A stretch of 64,000 nucleotides of DNA from Toxorhynchites rutilus septentrionalis (taxonomy: Eukaryota; Arthropoda; Insecta; Diptera; Culicidae), in NCBI RefSeq assembly GCF_029784135.1, contig NC_073746.1, positions 302,261,455 through 302,325,454 of the forward strand, read 5' to 3'. A program made the translations under genes and the position numbers. The notes beneath the pieces are model-generated. The model was not told the DNA's origin, did no database searches, and was given only the letters and a program-made list of their open reading frames with translations. Shown here in pieces: positions 10,112 through 21,688 of the stretch; the first letter of the stretch is position 1; every line of letters starts with the position of its first letter.

Positions 10112-10545
10112 ATGATGATGGTCCCCTCACAAAAGTTTGAGCAGAACGGGTTCTTTTTTCTGATAATTATAGTTATAACGAAATTTGTTTTAATATAAAT
10201 CTAACCAGTTAGCATATTGAATAATAACACAAACAAAACGGACTGTTTATATCACATGTATAGATTCGTAATCGAAAGAACAACTTAAATCATCATCTGT
10301 ACGTATTTATTCCATGGCATGTCGAGGGAATTTCCAACCCGGGAAGGCCCTAGACCGATCGGGAATTGAACCCAATACATATGTCAGTATTAGCCAATAA
10401 TTTACAAGGGAATTCCCGCTTTATCAGATCCCCGGCCACCGTACTATCGTTTCCGAGTTCGAGCAGCTGAGCAAACCCAAGCCTAATTCTAGCCGATACT
10501 TCAAGCCCATTACTTATCCCAAGGCTTGTCAAGAAAATAATGATG
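10112..10545 (-). repeat. tRNA-box repeat, copy 2 (single unit)
   Basis: Begins ATGATGATGGTCCCCTC, then the same unit as copy 1 with the same inverted B box (about 10358-10372). It is truncated on the right at about 10545. Confidence 0.6.
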
Positions 10546-11495
10546 TCTGGCTAAAATGTCACAAATTATCAGTCACAACTGGTTTAAATATCCATTGAAA
10601 ACCACGACGGTTTACCTACTCAAACAGCGGAACATGAATCTGGTGAAGAAGATGACGTCCTTTTATTAGAAGAGACGTTTAAGGCTGCTGAATTATTATC
10701 GATTTAAAATTAGAAATGATAATTCGACCATGGCGATGTCCTCTATACACAATAGTATTAGAGACTATGTTTCTCCATTAAAATAGGTATGTACATATTT
10801 ACATAAAAGGCTTCTACCACAGAACGCTTTGTATGACGTACGCTTATCATGACGTGTTTATCAATTCCCTTCGATGTTATTATAAACGGATTCCACTGTA
10901 AAATGGACGTTATATCGAAGTTACCCTGTATATCGGTTTGGTATGGAATGGCTGAAAAGACAACGAAAGCATTGAGAAAGTGCTCAACCCATCGACAGAT
11001 TATCACTCTAGCACTCGGAACCAAGATGCTGAGCAAATCCCTACAATTTCGGCATAAGTTGATAAGTTGATCTCGGATTCTGATCTGAATTTTGGATTTG
11101 ATGAATGGTGTCATTTTCTTTTTTAAAATTAATTTTCTAGTCATTTATCTATTTACCCCCAATCAATTGTATGAAGAAAAAATGACGAGTTAGATCTTTT
11201 CATCATTGTTTAGTTACCACACTCAAACAGCAACAAAATAAGGTAATCTGAGCTATATTTTTGAGTTCTTGTTTATGCTTCGATATAACGTACAATTTTG
11301 AAATTGAAATGTAAGTTATATCAACGTTTTCCTGTATTACTTAAAAAGTTGTGGAATTTTCAGAAGTTTAACCACAAGCGAAACAACTCCCCGATTGTAT
11401 CGCTAGTAAATAACGACACGAATACAAAATTTTTACTTCTTCATCATTCGTCGAAAGCGTAGAATGCCTTCGCCTTCATCCATATGGATGCAACC
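10546..11495. other. Intergenic DNA with MITE remnants
   Basis: The right half of the CAGTGGAATCC MITE (about 10760-10898, ending ACGGATTCCACTG before TA) is inserted in a pogo-like MITE whose end TATCGAAGTTACCCTG follows at 10910-10928. Another pogo-like 3' part (ATGCTTCGATATAACGTAC) is at 11275-11335. No gene is seen. Confidence 0.6.
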
Positions 11496-11776
11496 ACTCG
11501 GCCAAGGGAGCACCCGTTTAGCGTCATAACTAACATGCCGGGTGTTCGGGTTCGATTCCCGTTCTGGTCGGGGGAATTTTTCGTCAAAGAAATTTCCTCC
11601 GACTTGCACTGTGATCACGCGTATTCTAGAGCTTGCCACTCAGAATGCATTCAAGACGTGTTATTTGGCATAGAAATCTCAACTAAGTACAAATAAAAAT
11701 GACGCAAGTAATACTACGTTGAGACGGCGAAGTTCCTCTAGGAACGTTAGTGCCATTGAAGAAGAAGAAGAAGAAG
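11496..11776 (+). mobile_element. Feilai-like tRNA-derived SINE with 14-bp TSD
   Basis: The perfect duplication ATATGGATGCAACC flanks the element (11482-11495 and 11777-11790). The head carries a tRNA-like region with B box GGGTTCGATTCCC (about 11548). The body contains GACTTGCACTGTGATCACGC and TAGAGCTTGCCACTC. The tail is (GAA)n. This matches the Feilai SINE type of Aedes. It lies 250 bp upstream of the OBP gene. A fragment of the same family is at 49848-49990. Confidence 0.92.
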
Positions 11777-12026
11777 ATATGGATGCAACCCAGGAAACCG
11801 CTGGAGGCAATCTTATTTTTCAATGAGATTTTTGTTTGTGTGCAAATAAAAAAATTCAAGTGCAACCACCCTAACCATTCACTCACTCTATTCAGACGAG
11901 TTAAAATTTATTAACAACGGAGATCGAAACGACGCGGATTTAGCATTCAGTTTATCCCGAGACGTGATCAGTTGAAAACGCTTTAACGCTTGCGTTTGAA
12001 CAACCGCGGTTAACATTCTCAGCAAC

Positions 12027-12584
12027 ATGACATCATCCAGGCTGTTACGTGTTTCGATTATCGTTATTATTGTGGCCATCGGTGCGATTGTGGTTTGTGT
12101 TTGGAAACCTTCGGATGAGACGATGTGTTATTTCATCCCATTGACCTCATTTTAGCATGAATCACACCAACAAGACGTTACCAATCTACCCGATATCGAG
12201 GGCTACAGGTTGCATTGCATCGAAGCCAGTGGCATCACGGAATCCGCCGCCAAAAAGCTACAAAGTGGGGTTGAAATCGCCCATCCCGATCAAGCTACTA
12301 AGGTTTGTTGTTGAATGTGAGATACAGAGCGAATGATAATCTCTCCAATGGCATTGGCTACTTACTTTCAGTGCTACGTTCAGTGCTTCTTCCAACGGCT
12401 TGCGTTGATGAACAAAGTTGGCGTAGTGCAGAAGGGCAAACTGATTAAATTCCTCACCAAGGTGATGGAGGAGGAACAGGCAAAGTCGATAGTGGACAAG
12501 TGCGACGCCAGGCGGACAAATCCGTGCGACACGGCGTACGATATGTTCATCTGTTACAGGCAGAACAAGGCGAAATTGCTTTGA
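12027..12584 (+). CDS. Odorant-binding protein (PBP/GOBP family), 3 exons
   Basis: Small secreted carrier of hydrophobic ligands in sensillar lymph or other fluids. I place exons at 12027-12092, 12156-12302 and 12372-12584 with GT/AG introns (GTTTGT donors at 12093 and 12303, acceptors TTTTAG and TTTCAG), all in phase 0, giving 141 residues. Residues 6-22 are strongly hydrophobic (LLRVSIIVIIVAIGAIV), a signal peptide. Six cysteines follow the classic OBP pattern: C1-X28-C2-X3-C3-X38-C4-X7-C5-X8-C6 (HCIE, KCYVQCFF, KCDARRTNPC, FICYR). C4-C5 is one residue shorter than the usual 8 or more. AATAAA at 12876-12881 is a plausible polyadenylation signal. I cannot assign an OBP number. The exon-1 donor could be three bases earlier (12090). 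Confidence 0.9.
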
Positions 12585-14236
12585 GAGAGTAATACGTAGT
12601 TGACCACTATCGTGGCCTTGGTGATGGATTAACACGTGCGCTGCGTGATTCAATTGTGTGTAAGGAATTAGATCGTGATTGATGCTCTCATCGACCAACT
12701 AACTTGCACACTACATAGAAACTCTAGTGAGAACATGCAACGCAAATAATCATTCCCCTTTCATCTCATCCTTTTGATACCCAAAACATGCGGAGTGTTC
12801 CTTCGGTGCATCGAAAGAACAAGAAACGCATCCACTTCCTGCTTATCATGTTGCTCTGTGAAAAACAAATTCACGAATAAATTATCAAAAAATGTCTTCC
12901 AATTTGGTTGCATTATCCGAAAACGAAAACTCCACCCCCAGACAGTGTTTTCATCGTTGTATGCTTCCCTTCGCTTCGAAAACGCATCTATAAAAAAACA
13001 TCATCAGAAAAAACGAGACAAAACAAAACAAAAAACCCTGCTTGGCATTACAATGGCCCGACCGAAAAAAGCACCCATTCCCGGTTATGTTTTGTGGATA
13101 CCAAATTGACGAAACAAAAAATAATAGAAAAATAAAGCATCCCTTTCGGTAGGTCTGTCGGTTGTTTGGATGTGCACAGCTCTCTTTTTCATTCGCAGCC
13201 GCCGCCGCCGCCACACTGTCATGCCATGCTGCTATAATGGTTTCAAATTTTAAATTTTCACTGGTGCCCACATTCTTGTTATCAGACGACGATCTCTGCT
13301 AAGCACCTGGCATAATTAGTCTTGAGTACCTACGGAAGAAGCTTCTTTCCTGGCCGTACGGGATCGATAAAAAATTCCCACCGAACGCGGCATTTGTCTG
13401 TGGGCCTCTTCTCTTTTCTTTTCGCTGCCTGCCCATTGATCGGTGGAAAGGATTTTCTTTTTCTCGTCAATCGTTTGCATACATTTGAGGGAAATGGATA
13501 TATGTTCGCCTGGACCAGGCGGGAAAGGAAGATAAAAAATGTGTGTGAGTGTGGTTTTTATCTTGGTTCCGTTTCAGACTATTGGTTTTTTTTCCACGTG
13601 TGTCTCAAAAAGGGGAAGGTTGTTCTTGGGAAGGAATTGCTCCTTGGTTGCATGAAACTCTGCTAGTGAGAAGAGAGTCGGAGAAATATAAAAATTTAGA
13701 AATAAGGGAAGTTCAACTGTAGCTAGGGTAGAGCAATACATGATGTGTACGTTTGGAACGAAAACGGAAAACTATAGGGAGAGTTTGTTCTACGAAGTGT
13801 ATTGCTTTACTATAAGTGAAGTAAGGGTTTCGTCCGTAATGTTAAATCCGCAATTGATCCATCCCCATCCGAAATGTATCATGCTGTCCGCCTGGATCAA
13901 ACATACTAGCTCTTAAATACTTGAATTGGTTTCTATTTATACTTCATTTACACTTTCTTCCAAGCCGATTTCACGAAAAGGATTTGTAAAGAAGCTATTG
14001 CTGCAATGAAGGAGTTCAAAGTCAAGCGTCAAGCGTGTTAAAATCAACGAATATGTTGGCAAAGTTCATGTTTAAAAATGTGACGAATTTAAGGATCAGT
14101 AAAAACTATTGTTGGAAACGAAACAAGAAAACGAGCTGTGCATCAAGGTAAACTACATTGCCGAATTTATTGAGTAGCATGTCGATGATGTGTCCGTAAT
14201 GATATGTCTCAAAAAAGTTTTGTTGATGATTTAATA
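12585..14236. other. Probable OBP 3' UTR and intergenic DNA
   Basis: AATAAA signals occur at 12876 and about 13129. No conserved protein, RNA gene or repeat was recognised. Open frames here (for example 13322-13666) have no motif and skewed composition. A short CCG-rich stretch is at 13198-13212. Confidence 0.5.
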
Positions 14237-15558
14237 AAGGGTGTGTCACATCAAATTGCATCACGGAAAAAACGCGAAAAAACGGAAAAAACGCTGTAGA
14301 AATTTAATTTTTAGGAATTATATCTTCAGCTTTCGCTTATAATCAGATAAGAGTGTGTAGATCACGTTGGCCATGCTTCACTGTAAATTTTTCGTAAATT
14401 TGGAAAAATGTCGTCGAACGAAAAAGAGCGTCGTGAATTAATCCTGTGCACTCATTTCGAGAATCCGGAGTTGTCACATCGGGACATCGGTAAGATGCTG
14501 GGAATCGTCCAATCCACGGTCAGCAGAGTACTAAAACGATACTTCGAGAACCTAACAATCGACCGGAAGGTGAAGAACGGCAAAAGTGGATGCTCCGTCA
14601 GTGAAAAAGATCATAAGCGCGTAGTTAAGCAGTTTAGACGTGATCCGAGAAGTTCGGTCCGGGATGTCGCCAATAAGCTGAATTTGTCAAGTTCATTCGT
14701 CCAGCGGACCAAGCAGCGGGAGGACCTGCGTACATACAAGGTTCAGAAGGCTCCTAACCGCGACGAAAGTCAAAACATGGTGGGGAAGACGCGAGCCCGG
14801 AAGCTGTACACCGAAATGCTGACGAAGCCGCATTGCCTGGTAATGGACGACGAAACCTACGTCAAAGCGGACTTTCGTCAGCTGCCGGGCCTGTTGTTCT
14901 TCTCCGCAGAGGACAAATTCAGCGTTCCGGAGGAGATTCGCAAGCAGAAACTATCCACGTTTGCCAAAAAGTACATGGTGTGGCAAGCGATCTGCTCTTG
15001 CGGAAAGCGGAGCGCCCCTTCGTGATGACCGGCACGGTAAACGGGCAGGTTTACCTTAAGGAGTGCCTACAGAAGTGCTTACTACCACTATTGAAGCAGC
15101 ACGAGGGCCCGATCTCGGTCCGATCTGGCCGGATCTCGCTTCGTGCCACTATTCAAAGGACGTGTTGGAGTGGTACGAAGCCAACGGGGTCACCTTCGTG
15201 CCAAAGGAAATGAACCCGCCCAACGCGCCGGAGCTTCGCCCAATAGAGAAATATTGGGCGATTATGAAGCAGGCCCTCCGGAAGAACACAAAAGTTGTCA
15301 AATCGGAGGCGGACTTCAAGAGAAAATGGATTTCTGTTCAAAAAAAAACTACAACCTGACGTTGTACAGAACCTTATGGACGGGGTAAAGAGGAAGGTGC
15401 GAGCATACGGGCTTGGGCTCGAAGTATGAATAAAAAGGAAATGCCAAAAGTTGTTTAATAGTTTTTATTTTACTGTCTAAAATTTTCAAAAGGATCGGTC
15501 TACTGGGCGAATTTCTACAGCGTTTTTTCCGTGATGCAATTTGATGTGACACACCCTT
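14237..15558 (+). mobile_element. ITmD37E-type (DD37E) transposon, full length
   Basis: Long inverted termini: the left AAGGGTGTGTCACATCAAAT (continuing through TTGCATCACGGAAAAAACGC) is matched by its complement at 15519-15558. The left flank is TA (14235-14236). The right flank is TG, a decayed TA. Length is 1.32 kb, normal for the family. It encloses one transposase frame with three frameshifts. Confidence 0.92.
14408..15429 (+). pseudogene. DD37E transposase with three frameshifts
   Basis: Cut-and-paste transposase of an IS630/Tc1/mariner relative. Residues about 16-47 form a helix-turn-helix (ELSHRDIGKMLGIVQSTVSR), followed by a second DNA-binding region (SSVRDVANKLNLSSSFVQR). The first catalytic Asp lies in CLVMDDETYVKADF. 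The second is in WPDLASCHYS and the Glu in LRPIEKYW, with exactly 37 residues between, which defines DD37E. The frame shifts near 15015-15025, again near 15105-15125, and once more in an A9 run at 15339-15348, before ending at TGA 15427-15429 after VRAYGLGLEV. All catalytic residues survive, so decay is recent. The shifts could also be partly assembly errors. Confidence 0.92.
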
Positions 15559-16314
15559 TGAGCTTATTTCGGGCAACCATCACAAGATAAGTTATGGACG
15601 TTAGAGTGCCAATGAAAATGGCCATCTCGAATTTTCAAAGCGAACTTGATTAAAAATGTTGATTTCCACGAAAAACTACCTCATGCAAAATATCAGCTCG
15701 ATCGGACTTCATTTACTAGTGTCGCACAGCGGTCAAAGTTTGAGTTTTTTGAAAACCGAAAAATCACCCAAGGAGGGAGTAAAGGAAATCGGGGTTTTCG
15801 AAAAAAAATTTTTGATGCCAAATGTCGTCATATTGCATGAAACGTCGAGATCCTAGTGACATCTCGAATTTTTTTTTTCAAAAATCGACACTCTGGGATT
15901 TTTTTTCGGAATACGAGACGAAACGTATGGTTTTAAGTGCCAATAAAAATAAATATCTCGATTTTTAATTCGGAACTTGAAAATCGTCATATCGATTTTT
16001 CATACGGGACTTCATGCGAAATGTTGATTTGCACGATAAAATACCCTTTGCAAAACATTGGCACATACGGACTTCATTTACTATTGTCGCAGATCTCAAA
16101 ATTTTAGTTTTCTGAAAATCCAAAAATCACCCAAGAGGGTTTTCAAAAAAAAAGTTTTTTAATGCCAAATGTCTTAGAATTGCATGAAGCGTCGAGATTT
16201 GCTGCTATCACGAAAAAAAAATTTGTAATGACGATTTTCATTGGCATCCAAAACTATACGTTTTGCCTCGTATTTCGAGAAAACGACCCAGAGTGTCGAT
16301 TTTTGACAAAAAAA
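15559..16314 (+). repeat. Dispersed repeat, two diverged tandem copies
   Basis: Segments at about 15600-15850 and 15935-16215 share AAATGTTGATTTCCACGA, GGACTTCATTTACTA, GTCGCACAGC-like and ATTGCATGAAACGTCGAGAT. An inverted copy lies at 18600-18815. No coding signal. Confidence 0.65.
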
Positions 16315-16785
16315 AATTATAAGAGGTTGTGTCCAAGATACGACCGCATTGTTGACGTAGAACTACGCTGTTATTTTATATAAGTCGCTTGTTTATACCT
16401 TCGGATATTATTCTATAATGTTGTGAAACTTTAGAAACAACTGCTTAGTAGAATAATCTTTGAAACGGTTTTTCCATTGTAGAATCAGTTGACGATAATT
16501 GATTGATTATTCATTCTTGACCTCGCAAAACGATACACTAACTGATCGTATGTCGCAATTTATTTCATGGTTTACATTAGTGGCTTGAAACTACTAGGAA
16601 TATAAACACTTCTAGCATTTTGCGCTATTTTCAAAAGAACGGTTCTGTTAATATTACTGGCCTCGAATAGAGTGGCACAACTTTCTCATGCTCGAGAGAA
16701 GCCCAGCCCTTAGTGGAGGGAGTTTTGCTACTGGCAAGCGAAACCTAATCACATACAAAACTCCAGAACAAACTCCATACAAACT

Positions 16786-17019
16786 GGTTGCTGCGTGGGT
16801 AACGGCGTTTACATTTTCGACCGACGCGCCGAAATCGCCTACTTTGCTGTTGTTCGATGCGGTGTCACACTCGCGAAGGCTCGGTTCAGTGCGAGCGATT
16901 TTCACTGCACCAACATCGCGTGCACCATTAGATGACGCATGCCTCGACATTTTATTGCCCCTGGCAATGCGTTCGTTTTTTTTAGGGCTCGAGCCTGCCT
17001 TCCTCTTTTTCTTGATCAT
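16786..17019 (-). pseudogene. Gag-like lysine-rich frame of B2
   Basis: Starts MIKKKRKAGSSPKKNERIA and runs about 78 codons parallel to the B1 frame at 7961 before diverging into SLYGVCSGV. Most differences between the two copies leave the frame open, as expected for two copies of one mobile family. Function unknown. Confidence 0.5.
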
Positions 17020-17065
17020 TGCACACTGCGCGAAGCGTCCAATTTATGACGCGGAAAGAAGAAAA

Positions 17066-18160
17066 ACAGGAAGTGGGTTATATCTATGGTATAACCGCAA
17101 GGGTGACGTAGGACTATCGTTGATTTAGAGATCATTTGTTTGAAGTTGAATCTGAATTCATTCTGAAAGAATGAATATTTGGGGGACTTCGAAAACGAGA
17201 GCGTTACGTTGGAGGCACAAGGTTTTATGCATCCAATATTGTATACGGAAATATCCTACTACTGATGGGGAAGAATAATCTTCAGAAGCTATCCTGTTAA
17301 TTGCGATTGATTGAAAAATCACAAAACCAAATGTATTTGATCACAGTGTTACATGGATAGAAAACATTCAAATAAACTCTTTCACATGAATGTAATTTTA
17401 AATTCCCAGAGGAACTGGCAGGTTATTTTCAGTAACGATTAGATATTTCCACATTTTCCTCGATACTGGAAGCCCACCAGTGGTTAATGCTAACTCGATA
17501 ATTATCTGTTAATAGCACTTGATTGAAACATATTTGGTCACAGTGTTACATGGATAGAAAACATTGGAATAAACTCTTTCACATGAATGTAATTTTAAAT
17601 TCCCAGAGGAACTGGCAGATTATTTTCCGGATCTTTCTCGATGCTGAATGGCATCCAAACGGAAAGAATTCCGCGCGTGTATGTGTGTGTTGTAGCGGCT
17701 GCTTCGAGATCTTCCCGGGGAACCGTTTGTGGCATCACTATCCTCCTGATGGATTCATGTCTGGCCTAAGGTGCACAAACAGGCTCTTGGTGACACCGTT
17801 CATCCGCTCTTTCATGATAAACGAAGAGCTTCACCACAACAGCGACAACATGCTCCAATCGCTGTTCAATTTGAACTGAGTGGATTTCCGAGGGGCGCTC
17901 GCTTATATACCGATTGGTGATTTCAATAGCCTGTTTTGAATGCAATTTTAAGACTATTGAAACAAGTTTACGGATTAAAAAGTAACAAGTATAGAACGCG
18001 TAGACATTTTATCTTTCGAATGAAGTGTTTATCATACCATTTCGTTCAGTTGTTTAGGAGCTATTAACGCTCAAAATCTCGGTCTCCGGCGTAACGCTTT
18101 CGTTTTCGAAACTTTGATTTTACACCCCGGTATAGAAATGAAAGACGTAGTCCTACGTCA
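17066..18160 (-). mobile_element. HINE-like element, family E copy 1
   Basis: Left ACAGGAAGTGGGTTATATC, with a GGTTATA..TATAACC hairpin and GTGACGTAGGACTATCG; right GACGTAGTCCTACGTCA. Both ends abut A-runs and no duplication is visible. It splits element B2, which shows it moved as a discrete unit. Compared with E2 it has an internal duplication of about 190 bp (two copies of ACATGGATAGAAAACATT). It carries a TATA/initiator promoter on the minus strand and a GTGAAAGAGTTTATTT motif like the histone downstream element. The coding cargo is not identifiable. Confidence 0.85.
17902..17909 (-). promoter_or_regulatory. Core promoter in E1 (TATA + Inr)
   Basis: TATATAAG on the minus strand with initiator TCAGTT 32 nt downstream (+1 at 17877). 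Identical spacing is found in E2 and E3. Confidence 0.7.
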
Positions 18161-18596
18161 AAACACACGATACGAATAACGCGAAAACCGAAAGGAAAAA
18201 CCCACACGACGATATCCAAGTTGGATTACCATTGGTGGGGTCCAATCTTAGATCGAAGCGCAGCGAAAGCAAATTGAACTGGATTACACAACAGTCCGAT
18301 GCCGAATGAAAGTTTGCTTCAGCGAGATCCACTGTTTATACTCTAAGAAAGTATTCCCCTTCATTCTTCTACTTTTTTTTGTTCACGGAGACTTTAAATC
18401 CTACGATTTCCCCTCCGTTGGTCGTCGATAGGTTGCTCGTTATTGACAGCTCTGTTCGGGAAAGCACACAAATGGACAGAACAAATGTATGGGAAAATGG
18501 AAACGCCTAAAGTTTTCATGAATTTTAACCATTTACAAACATAATAAACAAATCTTAGGGAATTTCCGAAACGTTTAGTATGTAAATCGCTAAAAT

Positions 18597-19840
18597 TTCT
18601 CAAAAATTTTTCGAGATGACAGTAGATCTCGACGTTTCATGCAATTTGAAGACATTGACAGACAGAAACTTTGACCGCTGTGCGACACTAGTAAATGAAG
18701 TCCTATTGAGCTGATATTTTGCATGAGGTAGTTTTTCGTGGAAATAAACATTTTTAATCAAATTCGCTTTGAAAATTCGAGGGTCACTTTTTTCCCATAC
18801 ATCCATTGGCACTCTAATGGACATAGTTGTGAATCTAATGTTGAAGTACTTCTATTCCAGTGATTGATTTCTATCATTTAAAGTTAATAGATTACTATAG
18901 AAGTTTCTATCATAAAGGATTTAAAATATAAAGTAATTCGCCTTTAGTTTTTGATTAAAAAAAACATTTAGAAGATGGATTCTTTGGAGGGCAGTGAGAT
19001 TGAGCTAACGTCCGTTAGCTGAGTAATCGAAATCATTTGTTTACGAAGACATCCAAGAAAGTTTAAGGAACGAGTAGTTGTTTTCACATTTTGTTCGATG
19101 TAGTTGGGTGAGAGGCAGAGTTTGTTATCTTTCAAATCTAGAAACGAAAATGATGTTTTACTTGTTCCTTTCACTTAAGGAGGTAATCAAGTATAGAAAT
19201 TTGAAAAAAATCGATTTTTTTTCTTCATATTTCTGAAGTTTAAACATTTAGGAATACACTCTAGAAGGGACTTTCCGAAAATCCCATTGTTTACCGAGTT
19301 ATAACCATTTTAGTGACGCTGTATCTAATCTAGTGCGGGCTTGACACAAAACTTCAAACGTGTTATTCTCTAAGCTGCTTTTTAAAACGATATCTCAAGT
19401 TTTTGACAAAAAAATTTTATGAATACAATCTATACAAACCTATCAGACGAATTAATAAAAATTAAACTATTTTCCATTTTACTATTTTTTAAAAATTGCC
19501 AATGTTTTAAAAAAGTGTTGAAACACTATTTTTATTCTATCAAAGGAGGATGCGTGGAGATTGTTTTTAATGTAACAGTACACAGTGAGGGTATCAAATC
19601 AGACAGACTTCTCATGTTTTTATAAAATAACTAGCTGACCCAAAATTAATTTTTTGATTTGAATACTTTCAAACATCCACTTTTCTTACTAAGTGAACGT
19701 TAGTGAGTCTAATCACTGAACTCTTCATTGATTGATTACCCTTTGACCCTTTACAATTTCCTTTTACTTTAAATTGTCTAGTACTTCTACAAAATGTCGT
19801 CCTTATAATATAAAATTATTTTCAGACACATTTCTCGTTT
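18597..19840. other. Dispersed-repeat copy and unassigned AT-rich DNA
   Basis: 18600-18815 is an inverted copy of the 15.6-16.2 kb repeat. From 18816 to 19840 I see no gene, RNA or recognisable repeat. Confidence 0.5.
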
Positions 19841-21401
19841 AAGATTCTTCAAGCATTTGGACATAACATGTTTTTCCGTTGCATGGAATACATGTTTGAT
19901 ACAGAGAACATTACAAAACAAAGACAACTCAAATCGGACCATTCCTTCCTCGGGTTTAGGGCACACCAACACATTTGGCCTTCCATTTTTGTTTATATAG
20001 ATAGAAGATATAGGAATGCGTTATTCCGTCTGAAAATCCTTTTCCACTTTCGAACAAAAATCAATTTCGTTAGCGCCAACATCAAATGGACTAACAACGC
20101 TTAGTTAATTGTAGAACATATGGGAATTCAATTTTCCGATTTGTTTCTCCGCTATATTGATCTACGGGAAGAGACGAATACAACGAAATATAGATGACTC
20201 AAATTGAACCTTTCCTTCCTCGATTTTGCGCTTACCGACCCATTTGGCCTTCCATTTTTATGTATACAGGGAAACTTCGATATAACGTACCTTCGTTATA
20301 ACGTACCCTCGATATAACATACACATTTTCAAAGTCCAAACGAATAATTTATTGAATATTGTGTTTTTGAAAGAACAATAAATTATCTGTATTTTGATAC
20401 AAAAGCTGGAATTGTACTTTTAACCAATCCCGAAGTACAACTGTTTTGTGATTCCGGATTCTAAATGAATCAAATTTCAATCAACAGTACGAAGGCAACA
20501 CAATAAAGTAATATAATCTACGTTTCTGAGTTCTTTATTATGCTTCGATATAACGTACAATTCGATACAACATACAATTTTGAAAGCAAAATGTACGTTA
20601 TATCGAAGTTACCCTGTAGATATAAGATATGGAAATGCGTTATTCCGCCTGAAACTTACGAACACTTACGAACAAAGATCAATTTCGATAGCGCAAACAT
20701 CGAATGGACTAACAACCCCTATAATGCTGTAATTTTCGAACATGTGGAAATTCAATTTTCCGAATTATCCGACCTTCTTCAGAGTTTTCCGAAAATTTTC
20801 CGGTTTTTCTCTCCACTACATTGATCTACGGGAAGAGACGAATACAACAAAATACAGGAGGCTAAAATCGGACCATCCCTTCTTCGCTTACCAACAGATT
20901 TTGCCTTACATTTTTATTATATATTATATAGATTGTTGACTTTAATAGTTATTTTTGCTGCAAGCGAATTTTGATGAGTTGCATACCAATCACAATCTCC
21001 CGTAGTCTGTGAATTATTTAAATTGACGAAAATTGGAAGCATTTCTGGGAAGCTATCAAATAAAGCATGAAAAAATTGTGAATCGCTCACGCATTCATTC
21101 TTCGACCCCTCTCAGTGCTAGCAAATGTTTGTGATAAAGAGTTCGTTCTTAAATTTATATGGTCTTTGTTCTCACCTGTATTAATGTCGTTCACAATGCT
21201 ATCGAGATCAAATAATCTTTTTAGAGGCTCAAAAGGTACATAATACAAAAAAAATTCAGCTAAGTTTCCAATTGACAGAATCCGAATTAATCCGAAGCTT
21301 TTCTCTAAACTCATGCTATCAGATTCTGTGTAGCCACTTCATCTATTTTGTTCGCCGTTAAACGCCAGTTTACCTTAAACTGCTTCTCCATTTTAACGTT
21401 A
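19841..21401. repeat. Diverged interspersed repeat, several copies
   Basis: Blocks at 19860-20110, 20115-20260 and 20620-20935 share ATCAATTTCG(T/A)TAGCGC, ATGGACTAACAAC and GATCTACGGGAAGAGACGAA. Related AT-rich blocks occur at 41740-41960, 42950-43200 and 55540-55710. A pogo-like MITE splits the run. 20936-21401 shows nothing further. Confidence 0.5.
20267..20616. mobile_element. pogo-like MITE, 350 bp, TA duplication
   Basis: CAGGGAAACTTCGATATAAC at the left is inverted at the right as GTTATATCGAAGTTACCCTG, flanked by TA on both sides (20265-20266, 20617-20618). CGATATAACGTAC is repeated inside. Non-coding. Confidence 0.92.
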
Positions 21402-21405
21402 TTAA

Positions 21406-21684
21406 CACGTTGAGCCCCGTGTCGGTCCTTAGGGACTGACGTCGAACTTTTTGTTGAGAAAATGTGAATCACTGGAACTGACAGTTACAAAACAAGGAAA
21501 CATAAAAAATGGTTTGTTTTCGGATGTTTTCTGATATGTGACTTTTTCTAGTCGAATTTCTTACTATTAAATTTTTTAATACAATGAATATATTTGGGGG
21601 CGTGGAGCGACACTGATATTGAGCAAATGGTCTTGATGCAGGCTGAATGGAAAGCATAGCAAAAACAGCTCGGAACTCAACGTG
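21406..21684. mobile_element. MITE with TTAA duplication (piggyBac-like)
   Basis: CACGTTGAG at the left and CTCAACGTG at the right sit directly inside TTAA (21402-21405, 21685-21688), the target preference of piggyBac elements. 279 bp, non-coding. Confidence 0.8.
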
Positions 21685-21688
21685 TTAA

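Larger units (their letters stand above)
16315..18596 (-). mobile_element. HINE-like element, family B copy 2 (inverted, split by E1)
   Basis: The outer end at the left is GGTTGTGTCCAAGATACGACC (hairpin) then GTTGACGTAGAACTACGC. The body matches B1 in reverse, including a gag-like frame and the TATA region (complement of AGAGTATAAACAGTGG at about 18337). It is interrupted at 17066-18160 by an E element and is truncated at 18596 about 100 bp short of its palindromic end. Confidence 0.75.

Noticed and set aside
13322..13666. 114-codon frame downstream of the OBP gene
   Set aside because: No signal peptide, cysteine pattern or family resemblance; composition matches intergenic DNA.
17523..17879. 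118-codon frame on the + strand, also present near 33205 and 49000
   Set aside because: It lies in three copies of a non-coding E element, antisense to its promoter, and the copies are broken differently.
17100..17880. Assignment of E cargo to H3 or H2B
   Set aside because: The promoter looks histone-like, but none of the three frames gives a convincing H3 or H2B match.
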